From: Haematobia irritans
Taxonomy: Eukaryota > Arthropoda > Insecta > Diptera > Muscidae
NCBI RefSeq assembly: GCF_050003625.1
Contig: NC_134400.1
Span: forward strand, 52,084,066 to 52,148,065
DNA length: 64,000 nt
Reading direction: 5' to 3'
Position 1 is the stretch's first letter. Each line of letters begins with the position of its first letter. The translations under genes were made by a program, and so were the position numbers. A model generated the notes under the pieces. That model was not told the origin of the DNA. It did not search any database and saw only the letters and a program-made list of their open reading frames with translations. Positions 1 to 13,556 of the stretch are shown here, one piece after another.

Positions 1-474
1 AAATAATGTTATGTTTGCATGGGCTCGTGGGCGCTGCAAACTATGCTATATAAATGTAACTTATAACGATAATTATCTGCTGGTGACCATAACAGCTACG
101 TAGCCGAGTGGATAGTGTGTTGGCTTACAAACTGTATGGTCCTCGGTTCGATTCTCCGTGCAGGCGAAAGGTAAAATTTAAAAAATTTATAAAAGTGAAT
201 AATTTCTTCAACATTATTTGTATTACAGAAAAAGGTGCCAAGAACTAAAAAATTTCGTGGAAGTGAAAATTACGAGTATGTTAGGGAATAAGCACAATCG
301 TCTTTGGGAAAAATTCTTCCAAGCATATAATATTTTTGGGCTCAAAATGCTTCCAAACATATAATATGTTCACATAAAACAAACATTAATGTTTCGGCAG
401 TATCCAATAATATACGTGCTTCCTGCAAAATATGTTTGGAACATATGTTAAAGAAGCGATTTTTTTTGAGGGTG
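1..474 (-). mobile_element. L-family tRNA-bearing element, left part (runs off window edge)
   Basis: Reverse-strand copy of the L element described at 17840-19614. It ends at 474 with the complement of the CACCCTCAAAA terminus and is followed by CA, the complement of the TG used by some copies. It holds one tRNA-like module at 95-166; the partner would lie beyond the window edge. Confidence 0.7.
95..166 (+). pseudogene. tRNA-like module alpha (Pol III A and B boxes)
   Basis: The A-box-like TAGCCGAGTGGA and the B-box-like GGTTCGATTCTCC lie about 40 bp apart, as in a tRNA gene. The T-arm stem has mismatches, so a working tRNA is unlikely. The same module recurs in every long L element of the window. 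Confidence 0.6.
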
Positions 475-476
475 CA

Positions 477-783
477 GAAATCAAATTTTGACAACATTTT
501 CTATAGAAACCAAATTTTGACAACATTTTCTATAGAAGTAAAATTTTGAAAACATCTTCTACAGGAATAGCATTTTGACAACATTTTCTATAGATATTAA
601 ATTACATTAATTTGATTTGAAATTTTTGAACATTTTTTATAGAAATACAATTTTGACAAAGTTTTCTAAAAAAACAAAATTTTGACAGAATTTGCTATAG
701 AAATAAATTATAGGAAATAAAACATAAAATTTCTATAGAAATAAAATTTTCAAAAAAAAAAGTTTGACAAAGTTTTCCATAAT
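477..783. repeat. 29-bp minisatellite array (degenerate)
   Basis: Repeated units of the form TTTCTATAGAAATAAAATTT plus TGACAAAA. The same minisatellite recurs at 6215-6440, 27543-27800, 34380-34748, 39190-39865, 41875-42095, 51885-52345, 54965-55205 and 62905-63150. Confidence 0.75.
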
Positions 784-1081
784 GTCTTAAAAATTTAATT
801 TTCGTGATTGGTCATACTAGCAATGTTAATTGTGAGTAAGCTTAATTCGTTAAAACGTTTAAAATTCGACACATTTACAATGCAATGGATATTTTTACAC
901 CCAAAAAATTGTCACTAATAGGAGAGATCGTAATATATAATGTTGCAAATACATATTGAAATATAGTACAAAATTAAACATTTCTTTCCAAGAAAAAATC
1001 ATTGTTTTTATACTGGACAGGTGTGTGGGGGGATTGTGACAGATGACAGTGGAGAACCAAAGTTTTACATGAAATCCCCTG
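784..1081. other. No recognisable feature
   Basis: AT-rich sequence with no homology to the other repeats here that I can see and no convincing reading frame. Confidence 0.4.
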
Positions 1082-1547
1082 CACCCTCAAAAAAAAATCG
1101 CTTCTGTAACATATACTCCCAAACACATTTTGCTTCAAGCCTATAAATTTTTGGGTATTGCCCAAACATTTATATATTTCATTTCTTCCAATATATAATA
1201 TGTTTGAAAGCATATTGGTCTAAACAATATAATATGTTTGGGTAGTCTAAGTTCCAAACATTATGTATTTTTCCATCCAAATTCAATAATGTTGTCTTCC
1301 AAAAAACTATATGTTATTATGTGAACATATAATATGTTTGGAAACATTTTGAACCCAAAAATATTATATGCTTAGATGAATTTTCTCCCAAAGAAGATTG
1401 TGCTCAAAATTTTTGTCTGCCTAATTGTATATTCCCTCACATTTTTCTCACTTCCATGAGTTTTTTAGTTCTTAGCACCTTTTTCTGTAATACAAACATT
1501 GTAGAAGAAATTATTAAATTTTATAATTTTTTTACATTTTACCTTTT

Positions 1548-1619
1548 GTCGGACGGGGATTCGAACAGCGGACCACACAGTTTGTAAGCCAGCATACTAA
1601 CCACTGGGCTACGTAGCTG
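1548..1619 (-). pseudogene. tRNA-like module alpha in L element
   Basis: On the minus strand it reads A box TAGCCCAGTGGT and a B-box-like stretch around GTTCGAATCCCC. It lies head-to-head with module beta, 104 bp away. Confidence 0.6.
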
Positions 1620-1723
1620 TTATGGTCATCAAGAGACAATTATCGTTATAAGTCATATTTATATAGCATAGCTTGCGGCGCCCACGAGCCGATGCAAACA
1701 TACCATTGTTAAACATACATATG

Positions 1724-1797
1724 TTGGCGACGTGGAGCAGTGGTTTGTACGTCCGACTTGCATGCCAAAGGTCCTGGGTTCGATCCCTGCTTCGACC
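1724..1797 (+). pseudogene. tRNA-like module beta in L element
   Basis: Has TGGAGCAGTGG (A-box-like) and GGTTCGATCCC (B-box-like). The T-arm GTCCTGGGTTCGATCCC can form most of its stem. It diverges from module alpha. It resembles the heads of tRNA-derived SINEs in flies. Confidence 0.6.
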
Positions 1798-2571
1798 GAC
1801 ACCATTTTTTATTTATTTTTTTTTTTACATATATTTTTTACGTATATTCCAAATACGTTCGGAATATCCCGAAAAGGTGTTCAACATTACATACTACTAT
1901 ATAAACTTTTTACTACGAAACTGTAAAGTGTGTCTTATAAAAGACTTAAATTCAGAAAAGAACAGTGCTTGATATAAACGAAATGGACTGATTTCAAATC
2001 ATATATTAGTTTTTATTGCAAAAATAAAAAATTTGTAACAAAAAAGGGGTTTGTACACAAGTTTGAAATTTTCGAAGAAATTCAAAAAACTCTTACAAAG
2101 GAAGAATGTGAAGTCGAGTAATATATAAATATTTTCCATCGAATCCTAAAGTTAACGATAACCATTCAAAAACACATTATATTTAAATTCGAAACAATAA
2201 TTTTACAACCAACACATAAATTTATTTAGGTGTGAACAACTGTTTGCTTTCTTTAATAATTTATTCTAAAGAAAACAAACTTATTCAATTGTTGCTTTGG
2301 ATCATTCCCCATCAAGTTATAATACAATTTGCCTAAAAAAGTTATAATGTTATTCTGGTTTTACCGATGCGAGTTTTGCTTAAAATGAGAAATAATTTTA
2401 GTGGCAAAACTCAAACTCAATGTCCGCTTTTATTTTCGAAAGTATCCGTCAACTCCTCTTGGACTACTTATTAATAAAGAGGAACTAAACTTTGTTTTTA
2501 TAGATCTTACTGTTTAATTTTTCACTGTTTCCCAATGTTTTCATTTGACTGTAACAACTCTAAAAAGAGTA

Positions 2572-3182
2572 CACTGAAAAAAATATTGTCGTGTGGCCAA
2601 AGATTTCATGTCCTTAAAATAAGAATACAAATTTTGCTTAGCTTAGACGACGCATTTCTCTAATATAAAGTTTTTTTCATGTTCAAAAGTCGATAAACTT
2701 TTCAATGAAGTCGCGTTGTCCTTATAATTAAGTGATTTGACTTGAAAATGGGTATCATAACATGAAAGAAAAAATTTTGAACTGATGTCAACTTGACTTT
2801 AATAATTCAGAAAAATCTTTAAAACTAATGAAATTGTCTTTAAATTTGTTGCATTTTTGCATCTTGACTACAAAGCAAAAATCGTTAAAAAAAATAGGAC
2901 ATGTTTTTCAACACTTTATTTTAAAGACGTTTTTACTTGAAACAGAGCACAATTTCTACTGTCTTGTTTTTAACGGACTTTTTATAGCATACGAAAAAAG
3001 CCGAAAAAACGAAAAAATACAATTTGCTTCATAGAGTCAAATACACAAAACCCACATTTAAAAGAGAATTGTGTCTTAAAAGTATCCTTACTTGAATTCT
3101 CGGCTTCATTGGCTCGTAATCAATACCAACATTTTTAAAATAGAGACACAATCTTTGGAACCGGGCATGCTATTTTTCAGTG
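2572..3182 (+). mobile_element. T1 MITE copy a
   Basis: Begins CACTGAAAAAAATATTGTCG and ends TTTTTCAGTG, flanked by TA at 2570-2571 and 3183-3184. The uninterrupted L copy near 45740 shows a single TA here, so the TA duplication is confirmed by comparison. No coding capacity seen. Confidence 0.85.
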
Positions 3183-3258
3183 TATAGTGCCCTTTCGTTA
3201 GTTTTTATGAAGATCCCTTTAATTACCTTTGTTTGAATATTTTGACTTACTCGTCCTA

Positions 3259-3769
3259 CACTTAAAAACAGTGAAGTCTCTATTTCACTAAAGCCAATTT
3301 AACTTTATTTTAGTTCATAGAAATATTATGTTTGGAGAAAGTTTTCTTTACTCTAATACTTTTTTGTGTACATTAATTAAATTAACTAAACCCGAGGAAA
3401 AAAATATACTCAAATGAAGCTTAAAGATTAACTAAATTCGTGTCTTCCACAAAATAGTTCAGAATTTCTTTAAATTTGTACATTTTACCAAAAATGCGTC
3501 CATCGTGAACTTCCTATGTCACTAAAGACATTCTTGCAATTTTGAACTCCAAGTTTTTTCTTCAAACTACAAAATTTTCTTTAACAATTGAAAAAACTTA
3601 GTTATGTCTAATAAATTTTCTTGTATTTGTCGAAAAATATTTACTTATTTTTATGCGGTGTGATGCCAACGTTTGTAATACTGTTTAGTTAAAATTTTCT
3701 ACAAATATTCAAAATTTTCTAAAATTAACCGAAAGTTTTCTTCCTGGTGGGTTCACTGTTTTTTCAGTG
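3259..3769 (+). mobile_element. T3 MITE copy a
   Basis: Begins CACTTAAAAACAGTGAAGTC and ends TTTTTTCAGTG, with TA on both sides (3257-3258, 3770-3771). It is an inverted copy of the element at 15622-16137. Confidence 0.8.
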
Positions 3770-3840
3770 TACGTTCCGATTTGTTTTGACGAAACAAAAA
3801 AAGTGCCCGTAATGCGAAAATGATAAACAAAACTCATGCT

Positions 3841-4867
3841 TTTATACCCTTCACCACTACTGTGGTACAGGGTATAATAAGTTTGTGCGTTTGTATGTAA
3901 CGCCAAGAAGGAGTAATCAAAGACCAACCTTTTAGTATACGGATCGGCTTAGAATTAAATTCTGAGTCGATTTAGCGATGTCCGTCTGTCTGTCTGTCTG
4001 TTGATGTATTTTTGTGTGCAAATTACAGCTCGCAGTTTTAGTCCGATTGTCCTAAAATTTGGTATAGGGTCCTGTTTCGGCTCAAAGACGATCCCTATTG
4101 ATTTTCGGTTCGGATTTAGATATAGCTGCCATATAAATTTTTCATCGATCTGGTCATAATTGGCGTGTATATCAACCGATCTTCTTCAAATTCCGAATAT
4201 TTTATGAGTCTCGAAAAACTTGCAAAATATCAGCCAAATCGGTTCAGATTTAGATATATCTCCCATATATAGCTTTCGTCCGATTTACACTCATATGACC
4301 ACAGAGGCCAATTTTTAACTCCTATTTAGTTGAAATTTTGCACAGGGAGTAGAATTAGCATTGTAGCTATGCGTGCCAAATTTGGTTGACATCGGTTCAG
4401 ATTTAGATATAGCTCCCATATATATGTTTTTCTGATTTTTACAAAAATGGTCAAAATACCAACATTTTCCTTATTAAATCGCCACTGCTTAGTCGCAAAG
4501 TTTTAAAAATGACTCTAATTTTCCTAAACTTCTAATACATATATATCGAGTGATAAATCATAAATAAACTTTTGCGAAGTTTCCTTAAAATTGCTTCAGA
4601 TTTAAATGTTTCCCATATTTTTTTACTAACCTTGTGTTCCACCCTAGTGCATTAGCCGACATAAATTTTGAGTCTATAGATTTTGTAGAAGTCTATAAAA
4701 TTCTGTCCAGATGGAGTGATATTTAAATGTATGTATTTGGGACAAACCTTTATATATAGCCCCCAACACGTTTGACGAATGTGATATGGTATCGAAAATT
4801 TAGATCTACTAAGTGGTGCAGGGTATAATATAGTCGGCCCCGCCCGACTTTAGACTTTCCTTACTTG
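3841..4867 (+). mobile_element. HINE-A (DINE-1/INE-1-like Helentron derivative)
   Basis: The 5' end TTATACCCTTCACC is followed by an inverted echo (CAGGGTATAA) and a (GTCT)n tract. Then come 153-bp-type monomers, and a 3' hairpin AGTCGGCCCCGCCCGACT before TTAGACTTTCCTTACTTG. This order (TATACCC start, microsatellite, tandem monomers, hairpin, CTTG end, insertion in a T run) is the known DINE-1/HINE architecture. No Rep/Hel protein is present. Confidence 0.75.
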
Positions 4868-6898
4868 TTATACCCTAAACCACATTTTGGTCAGGGTATA
4901 ATAAGTTTGATCGGCCAAAAAATGTGCCTACCAGAAATATTGATTTTAGACCCCATAAAATATATACCGATCGACTCAGAATCACCTCCTGAGTCGATCT
5001 AGCGCTTGGTGTCCGTCCGTCTGTCCACGTTGCGCGTCTTTTCAAACGGATCGTCACCAAATTTGGCAAAAGGTAAACTTTTCCATCGCCCTTTAAGTCT
5101 GCAAAATTTCATCCAAATCGGTTCAGATTTAGATATAGCTCTCATATATATGTATCGCCCGATTTTCCCAAATTTGGCCACACATCCTTTATTTATCAAC
5201 CGATCTTACTCAAAGTTGGCTAAATATAATCTTCTATAGCACTAACTATATGTGCAAAAAATCATCGAAATCGGTTCAGATTTAGCTATAGCTCCCATAT
5301 ATATATGTACCGCCCGATTTTTCTAAATTTGGCCATAAAACCCTTATTTATCAACCGATCTTACCCAAATTTGGCTAAATGTACTCTTAGTATAGTAGTA
5401 TAGCACTAACTATATGTGCAAAAAATAATCGAAATCGGTTCAGATTTAGATATAGCTCCCATATATATGTATAGCCCGATTTTCCCAAATTTGGCCATAG
5501 AACCCTTATTTATTAACCGATCTTACTAAAAGTTGGCTAGATCCAGTCCTCTATAGTACTAAATATATGTGCAAAATTTCATGAAAATCGGTTCACATGT
5601 AGATATAGCTCCCATATATGTATCACCCGATTTTGAAAAATTCGCCCCTAATAACCTTATGTTTGACCATACAGGCCTCATTTCTTAACTGATCTTACTC
5701 AAATCTTGCATAAGCTAACCTTTTGTGGTATTAATCAAACCCGCAAAATATTATGCAAATTGGTTCAGATTTAGATATAGCTTCCATATATATGCATCGC
5801 TCGATTTTCCCAAATTTGGTCATAGTACTCTTATTTATTAACCAATGTTACTCAAATTTCAATTTTTTATGTACTAGCCGATCGTACTTATACGTACTTG
5901 TAGCTCTTACATAAGAATATTGCTCGATTTTTACAAATTTGTATTTATTACCCACACTAATTTAATGATTTTCTCTTTTTTAATAATGGGCTCAATATTA
6001 GTGGCATACTAACTCCGTAGGCGCAATATCAACACAGCCAATGTTGTAGGGTTTTTCTAATATTTAGCGTGTTGTAGGGACGTAGGGCCACAATGTAGGA
6101 CATTTTCACTCAACACAATTTGTAATAATTTTTACATTTTGGTGGCTCTAGAGGAGGAAATTAGAAGTCGGCAAGGCTTGATCTTTAACAATGTGTGGTA
6201 AACTTTATTCCTGTAGAAATTTTTGTCAACATTTTATTTCTATAGAACATTTTGTCAAAATTGTATTTCTTTAGAATTTTTTCAAAATATTATTTCTATA
6301 GAAAATTTTCTAAAATTTTATTTCTGTGGAATTTTTTCTCAAAATTTTATTTCTATAGAATTTATTGTCAAAATTTTATTTCTGTAGAAAAATTTCTCAC
6401 AAAAATTTGTTTATAGAAACTTTTTCCAAAATTTTATTTTTATAAAGATTTAACAAAAAAGATTACTAATTTGGGTAGAATTCTACCAACTGTGGCAACC
6501 GTGGTCGTAATACAAATTTATATTCTAAGTTATATACGTTGCATATTCATGTTTTAAGATAATAAAGTACTTAGAACCATTTTTGTTTTGTAAATTTTTT
6601 TAAATTTAACGAAAAATATAGTAGGGAAAATTGTTTGGGAATGTATAGGAAAGTAGGGAACTTTTTTGTCCTTGTAGGGTAAACCGAACATTTTCCCTGG
6701 CAACATTGACTATGAGCTATAGTCAGATTGACACAAAGCACCCATAGACATGTACCCCTTAATTTTCTTAAATATGCAACTGCGGTTTATCTCCCAGACC
6801 TATATGTTACCCACAAATGCTTATGATTACTAATTCTGTAATGGTGGTTTAGGGTATGATATAGTCGGCCCCGCCCGACTTTCTACTTTACTTACTTG
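4868..6898 (+). mobile_element. HINE-C copy 1
   Basis: Starts TTATACCCTAAACC directly after the CTTG end of the preceding HINE-A and ends with hairpin AGTCGGCCCCGCCCGACT and TTTACTTACTTG. It contains several 153-bp monomers (TATAGCTCCCATATATATG phase) and a 29-bp minisatellite stretch at about 6215-6440. It is nearly identical to 53416-55664. Confidence 0.8.
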
Positions 6899-7417
6899 TT
6901 TTTTAAATGTCTTTTCTCTTGGTTCCGAATGAATTTTCTCTCCGAATACTCATTTTAATCTTTTTACTTAAGCATATACAATTTTTGGCGGTCTTATATC
7001 ACAACATATATATGTTTACTCCAAATTTGTAAATTTATACTAGTTTATATTCACATGTAGTATTTTTCCAAGCTTTAATGGAATTTTGTTTGTGTATATA
7101 TATTTTTAAGGCGCCAATTGGTTACTTTCATTATTTTACTTCCAGCATACACTTTATGTCTCTCTTTCTAAACACATATATGTTTATAGTCTATTTTTAA
7201 ATTAATATATGTTTGCATCCAAGCATATTATATTTACAAACATTTTATGTCCCAAACATAATATGTTCTAACATATTAACATATATGTCCCAAACATATT
7301 ATGCTAGTTTATGAACATTATATGATTGCATTTAAAAATATTGTGTTTAAAAATTTGAGTTCCAAACATATAATTTTTACACCCAAACATATGAAAAACA
7401 GTCTTTTTCGTCCGTGT

Positions 7418-8687
<1,270 letters not shown>

Positions 8688-9367
8688 TACGGTTATTTTT
8701 TACTTCACAAAAAGTTAATTTGAGGGTGTATTTGAAGCTATATAAATTGCTCTAAATTTGCAACAAATTTATATATTTTTTCTTTTGAATTTTACTGTAG
8801 TCTTACATTACACTTCAAAAATGTTGTTCATCGGGGAATTTCTGTCGATATACAATATGCGCTAGTAAAAAATTAGAAATTAAAGTAACAGTTTTTTTAT
8901 ACCCTCCACCATAGGATGGGCGTATATTAACTTTGTTATTCCGTTTGTAACACATCGAAATATTGCTCTAATATCCCATAAAGTATATATATTGTGGATC
9001 CTGGTGAAATTCGGAGTCGATCTAAGCATGTTCGTCTGTTGAAATCACGCTATCTTCCAAACGAAACAAGCTATAGCCCCCATATAAACCGATCCCCACA
9101 TTTGAGCTCCGGAGCCTTTTTTGAGGAGCAAAATTCATCCGATATACACTGAAAAAATATTGTGAGATCAAATATTTCATGTCTTTAGAATACGAATGCA
9201 AATTTTGCTTATCATAAAAACGCATTTCTCTAATATAAAGTTTTTTCCTTGTCCAAAAGTATTATTAGTAACCGTCGAACGGAACGGACGTGTTTTTTAA
9301 TAGCGGATAAACTCATCGTAGTAGGTACCTACTAAGAATTTCAAGTGTGGTGGGATATTAAGCCACC

Positions 9368-9955
9368 ATGCAGCGAAATTCAAAGTCATCCACTGGGTTG
9401 CTAACTTCGGGGCCCTGTGGACGGGGATCGACTGGAGTTATAAATCTGGGCAATGACCAAGAGTTAGGTCGACAGGTTGCGACTCTGACAAGTCGAACTT
9501 TTTCTAAGGTAACGAATCAGAAGGAGCTAATCTCTCACGAGAGAGATTCAAGGAACTCAGAAATGCTTTGTTAGGATCAGTCGACCCAAGTACGCTGTCG
9601 GCTAAACAAAGCGATTCCTTAAAAGTCTCAGGGGCGTGTATGTTATGGCTTTCATTATATACAAATGAAGGCATATAAAAACGATCAGCTAAAGGATTCG
9701 GAAATCGACAAGCCTCTGTCTGAATCAGAAATAAGCTGCTCCTCTTGCAAAGATGCAGACTTGGATAGGCACCGTATGCGAGAGGAGGTTTCTACTGCCT
9801 CAAAACTCACCAAACTTGGGCCTATGGTTATTGCGAGAGTCACCGAGATCTCTGAAGAGGACATTCTTGATGACTCGATTGAAACGGCTGATGTGACGGT
9901 TGTTGAAAATCTCGATGGTCCTACGGATCCTCCAGATAAATCTTCACCATTGTAA
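9368..9955 (+). pseudogene. LINE copy 1 ORF1 (gag-like), internally deleted
   Basis: The ATG at 9368 follows CCACC and opens about 67 residues before a stop near 9572. The C-terminal part is open at 9665-9955 in another frame, beginning MKAYKNDQLKD. Comparison with copy 2 (29502-29948) shows that most of the segment encoding the WIPANPSDPE...DWKVGRLDE block is missing here; the join lies near 9625-9630. That block resembles the dipteran DUF4780 domain found in ORF1 of I- and R1-like elements. ORF1 would supply the RNA-binding protein of the retrotransposon particle. Its last 41 bp overlap the ORF2 start. Confidence 0.7.
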
Positions 9956-12900
9956 GTCTGCATGTGCTGCCTTAAAAGTTCTCCTGATGAAAGGGGACAT
10001 AGATATAGTTCTTATTCAAGAACCATATGTTTATAGAAACAAAATATGTGAATTAAGTACTCCGGGGTTCAAACTATTGCAGTATACTGGTAATGATGTA
10101 AATCGAGCCTGTATAATTGCTAAAAACGAGCTCAACTTGTTTCTGCTTCCTTCAATGTGCAATACAGACACTGTCGTTGCCAGTTTAGAAATAGCCAAAT
10201 GCAAATATTGGGTATCTTCGGTCTACATGGGACATGACAGGGAGATGCCTCCATATGCCGTTAAGACCTTAGTGGAGGAGTCACTGAAAACAAAGGCGAA
10301 ACTCATTATGGGATGCGATGCGAATGCACATCATAGTATATGGGGAAGTAGTGATACTAATGCAAGGGGAGAGTCGCTAATAGAGTTTATTTTGCGTACT
10401 AATCTGGTAGTTTGCAACAAGGGAGATGCCCCAACCTTTGTCACTAAAAACAGGCAAGAGGTTTTGGACATCACCTTGGCTTCGCAAGAACTGAATGAAA
10501 TGATATCTGAGTGGAAGGTTTTAAGTGAACACAGCTTCTCAGATCATCGCGACATCAGTTCCAAATTTGATGTTCATATCACCAAGACCATATTTCCGCC
10601 AAATGTTAGGAAAGCTGACTGGAATAGGTACAGGGAATCGTTCAATAGGATGATACCAGAAATAACAGAGACAAATATGAGAAATGTGCAAGATATCGAA
10701 CACGCAGTGGAGCGGATTACTAAGGCCTTCAACATCTCACTGAAAGCTACATGCCCTAGAGGAAAGCCAAGGGGGAAACATCGACCACCATGGTGGTCTA
10801 CGGAATTAAGTAATATGAGGAAATCCTGCAGGAAGCTCTTTAACAAGGCAAAGTCCACCAGAGCCCCTGAGGACTGGGACGCTTACAAGAAGAATCTGAG
10901 AGGATACAAGCGAGAACTGAGAAAGGCTCAGCATAACTCTTGGAATGATTACTGCAGCAGTATTGAGAATACGTCCGAGGCTTCCAGACTACGAAAGGTT
11001 CTAGCATCCACCAACTCCGCTCCAGGTTTCATTAAAACATCGGAGGGCAATTGGACAACGTCCAGTGAGGAGACGCTGGAGATACTATTGGACAAACATT
11101 TTCCTGGAAATCAGACGGTTGAACCATGTACTGGCGGTGCCACAGTTGCTCAGCGGTCGTTTCCTGTCGAGGAAATTGTATCGGAAACTAGATAAGATGG
11201 ACCATTCAAATCCCCCGGACCTGATGGAATTACTCCGGTGGAGTTACAAGCTGTAACTGCCAAAATTATCCCCTGGTTGTCGGTGATATATAAAGGATGT
11301 ATCAACTTATCATATATCCCAGGAAAGTGGAGGGAAACAAAAGTCGTTTTCATACCTAAAGCGGGAAAAGCCTCTCACTCGAGGGCGAAGGATTTCCGAC
11401 CAATCAGCTTATCCTCATTCCTACTTAAGACTCTAGAGAGGATGATAGATATTTATCTTAGAACTAGCATCGATTCAAGTTTGTTCTCGAAACGACAGCA
11501 TACATAATCGAAGGGCAGGTCTACTGAGATCGCATTACATGAACTAGACAGCTTTATTGTAAGCTCACTATCTGTCAAAGAATACACAATCGTGGCGTTT
11601 CTAGACATCGAAGGGGCGTTCAATAATGTCCATCCGAGCTCGATATTAAATGGACTGACAACTCTGAATGTTGATCCATGTATACTTAGGCTGTTAGACG
11701 AACTTCTAAGGAAGAGACGTATTTCGGCCACACTAGGACAAGCAAACATACAAAGGTATGTGAACAGACGCACTCCCCAAGGAGGAGTTCTATCACCTCT
11801 ACTTTGGAATGTTGCTATAAATAACCTTCTGTGCAGGTCTACCGAGACCGCACTACATGAACTAGTCAGCTTTACTGAAAGCTCAATATCTGTCAAAGAA
11901 TACACAATCGTGGCGTTTATAGACATCGAAGGGGCGTCCAATAATGTCCATCCGAGCTCGATATTAAATGGACTGACAACTCTGAATGTTGATCCATGTA
12001 TACTTAGGCTGTTAGACGAACTTCTAATGAAGAGACGTATTTCAGCCACACTAGGACAAGCAAACAGACAAAGGTATGTGAATAGAGGTACTCCCCAAGG
12101 AGGAGTTCTATCACCTCTTCTTTGGAATGTTGCTATAAATAACCTTTTGGTTACCCTAGAAAAAGAAAGGATAAAAGTGGTGGCATACGCAGATGATGTG
12201 GCTCTAGCAGTCAGGGGAAAATTCCCATCCACAATCAGAGATATTATTCATAGGGCCCTCCGGATGATTCAGAAATGGGCGTAAGACAATGGTCTTGGGG
12301 TAAATACTGCAAAGACAGAACTAGTCATGTACTGCAAAGACCGCAAATCTCCCACGGTTAGGCCCATTTCCTTAGGGGGTATTGAAATTCCCTTTGGTGA
12401 GTGTGCAAAATACCTTGGCGTTATTTTGGACAGGTAGCTGAACTTTAAGCTTAATATTGAAGAAAGGGCGAGAAAAGCAACGGTAGCTTTGTACTCGTGC
12501 AAAAAGGCAATAGGAAAAAGGTGGGGACTAAAACCACAAATTGTGCATTGGCTATACACGGTAGTGGTTAGACCTATCATGCTATGTGGTGTTGTAGTCT
12601 GGTGGCCGGCACTTTACCAGCCAACAAGTTTAGACAAAGTTCAACGTATGGCGTGTTTGTGTATCTCAGGCGCATTCAGCTAGACAGGAACAAATTCCCT
12701 TAACGTCATGCTGCATCTATTGGCTTTAGACATTTTGGCCAAACAGTCAGCTGCAACAACGGCTGTGTGGTTGCGCGAGTTATCGCTGTGGTCGGAAAAA
12801 AGTTACGGTCACAGTTCGGTCCTCAAAATAATGCCAGATGTGCCTAACGTAGTGGACTACACTTTGGCGAGTCCACTTTTCGACAAAAAATTTAAGACTC

Positions 12901-13556
12901 TAATTCCCAACAGTGAGGCGTGGTGTACACGGACCCCGGGGAATAAAAGATATATAGATTTCTACACTGATGGCTTCAAATTGGATGGACAAGTGGGGTT
13001 CGGAGTATATTCTAATGATCTGGAACTTCGAATAGCGAAAAGATTACCTAACCACTGTAGTGTTTTTCAGGCTGAAATATTAGCAATAAGAGAGGTGGCG
13101 AATTAGCTGAGAAGTAATGTTCCAAAAATGTGGGCATTAATAAATACGCAGACAGTCAACCTGCAATAAAATCCTTGGACTCTGTGTTCCTCAACTCGAA
13201 AACGGCCATCGACTGCCGCAAATCTCTCAATGAGATGGCTGAGCAGTACAATATTCACCTAATATGGGTGCCTGGCCATAGGAACATACCGGGGAACTGC
13301 GAAGCAGATGAGCTAAACTATGCAACTATGCAAAAACTATTGGTGCGAAGTATAATGACTATTGTATGAGCTGTCATGATGCGGAGGAAAAAGAATCAAT
13401 TAAACACCTCTTGTGTGAGTGTCCTGCATTTGGTGTAAAGCGCAAGAAACTTTTAGGAGCATATACCTTCAGATTACTGGCAGATCTGGAAAACGTAAAC
13501 TTAAGCAGTCTGCTAATGTTTTTGGAACAATCTGGTTGCTTCAACAAAGAAAAATA
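9915..13556 (+). pseudogene. LINE copy 1 ORF2: endonuclease, reverse transcriptase, RNase H
   Basis: ORF2 most plausibly starts at ATG 9915 (MVLRILQINLHH), overlapping ORF1. The AP-endonuclease domain spans 9915 to about 10600, with QEPYV, GCDANAHHSIWGS and FSDHRD, so its catalytic E, D/N and SDH residues are present. The frame stops at 11193-11195 after a small deletion. The RT follows in other frames: FRPISLSS near 11395, DIEGAFNNV, TPQGGVLSPL and YADD near 12190. A 318-bp segment of it is tandemly duplicated. RNase H pieces are FYTDGF (12960-13106), YADSQPAIKSL and WVPGHRNIPGNCEADE (13130-13320). About 220 bp present in copy 2 is missing before a C-terminal zinc-finger-like CHDAEEKESIKHLLCECP. 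Many stops and frameshifts make it dead. Confidence 0.85.
11515..12150 (+). repeat. In-frame 318-bp tandem duplication inside the RT domain
   Basis: Units 11515-11832 and 11833-12150 both start GCAGGTCTAC and carry RT motif A (DIEGA) and motif B (TPQGGVLSPL). LINE copy 2 has one unit. 318 bp is 106 codons, so one open frame (11592-12284) runs through both and reaches YADD only after the second. Confidence 0.9.

Larger units (their letters stand above)
1082..7417 (+). mobile_element. L-family element, complete but split by nested insertions
   Basis: Starts CACCCTCAAAAAAAAATCGC after TG at 1080-1081 and ends near 7417 in GTG. Its pieces are 1082-2571, 3183-3258, 3770-3840 and 6899-7417, each colinear with the undisrupted copy at 44662-46409. 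The gaps are filled by T1 (2572-3182), T3 (3259-3769) and two HINEs (3841-6898). It carries divergent tRNA-like modules at 1548-1619 and 1724-1797. The right terminus is diverged from other copies. Confidence 0.7.

Noticed and set aside
95..166. Functional tRNA genes
   Set aside because: The tRNA-like modules have imperfect stems, no clear seven-base acceptor pairing, and occur in multiple transposon copies.
1673..1972. 99-residue frame MRRPRADANIPLL...
   Set aside because: It runs through tRNA-like module beta and flanking AT-rich sequence of the L element. Homologous copies do not keep the frame.
11453..12232. 259-residue minus-strand frame over the LINE RT
   Set aside because: Shadow of the RT coding strand. 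It contains the 318-bp duplication and matches nothing.
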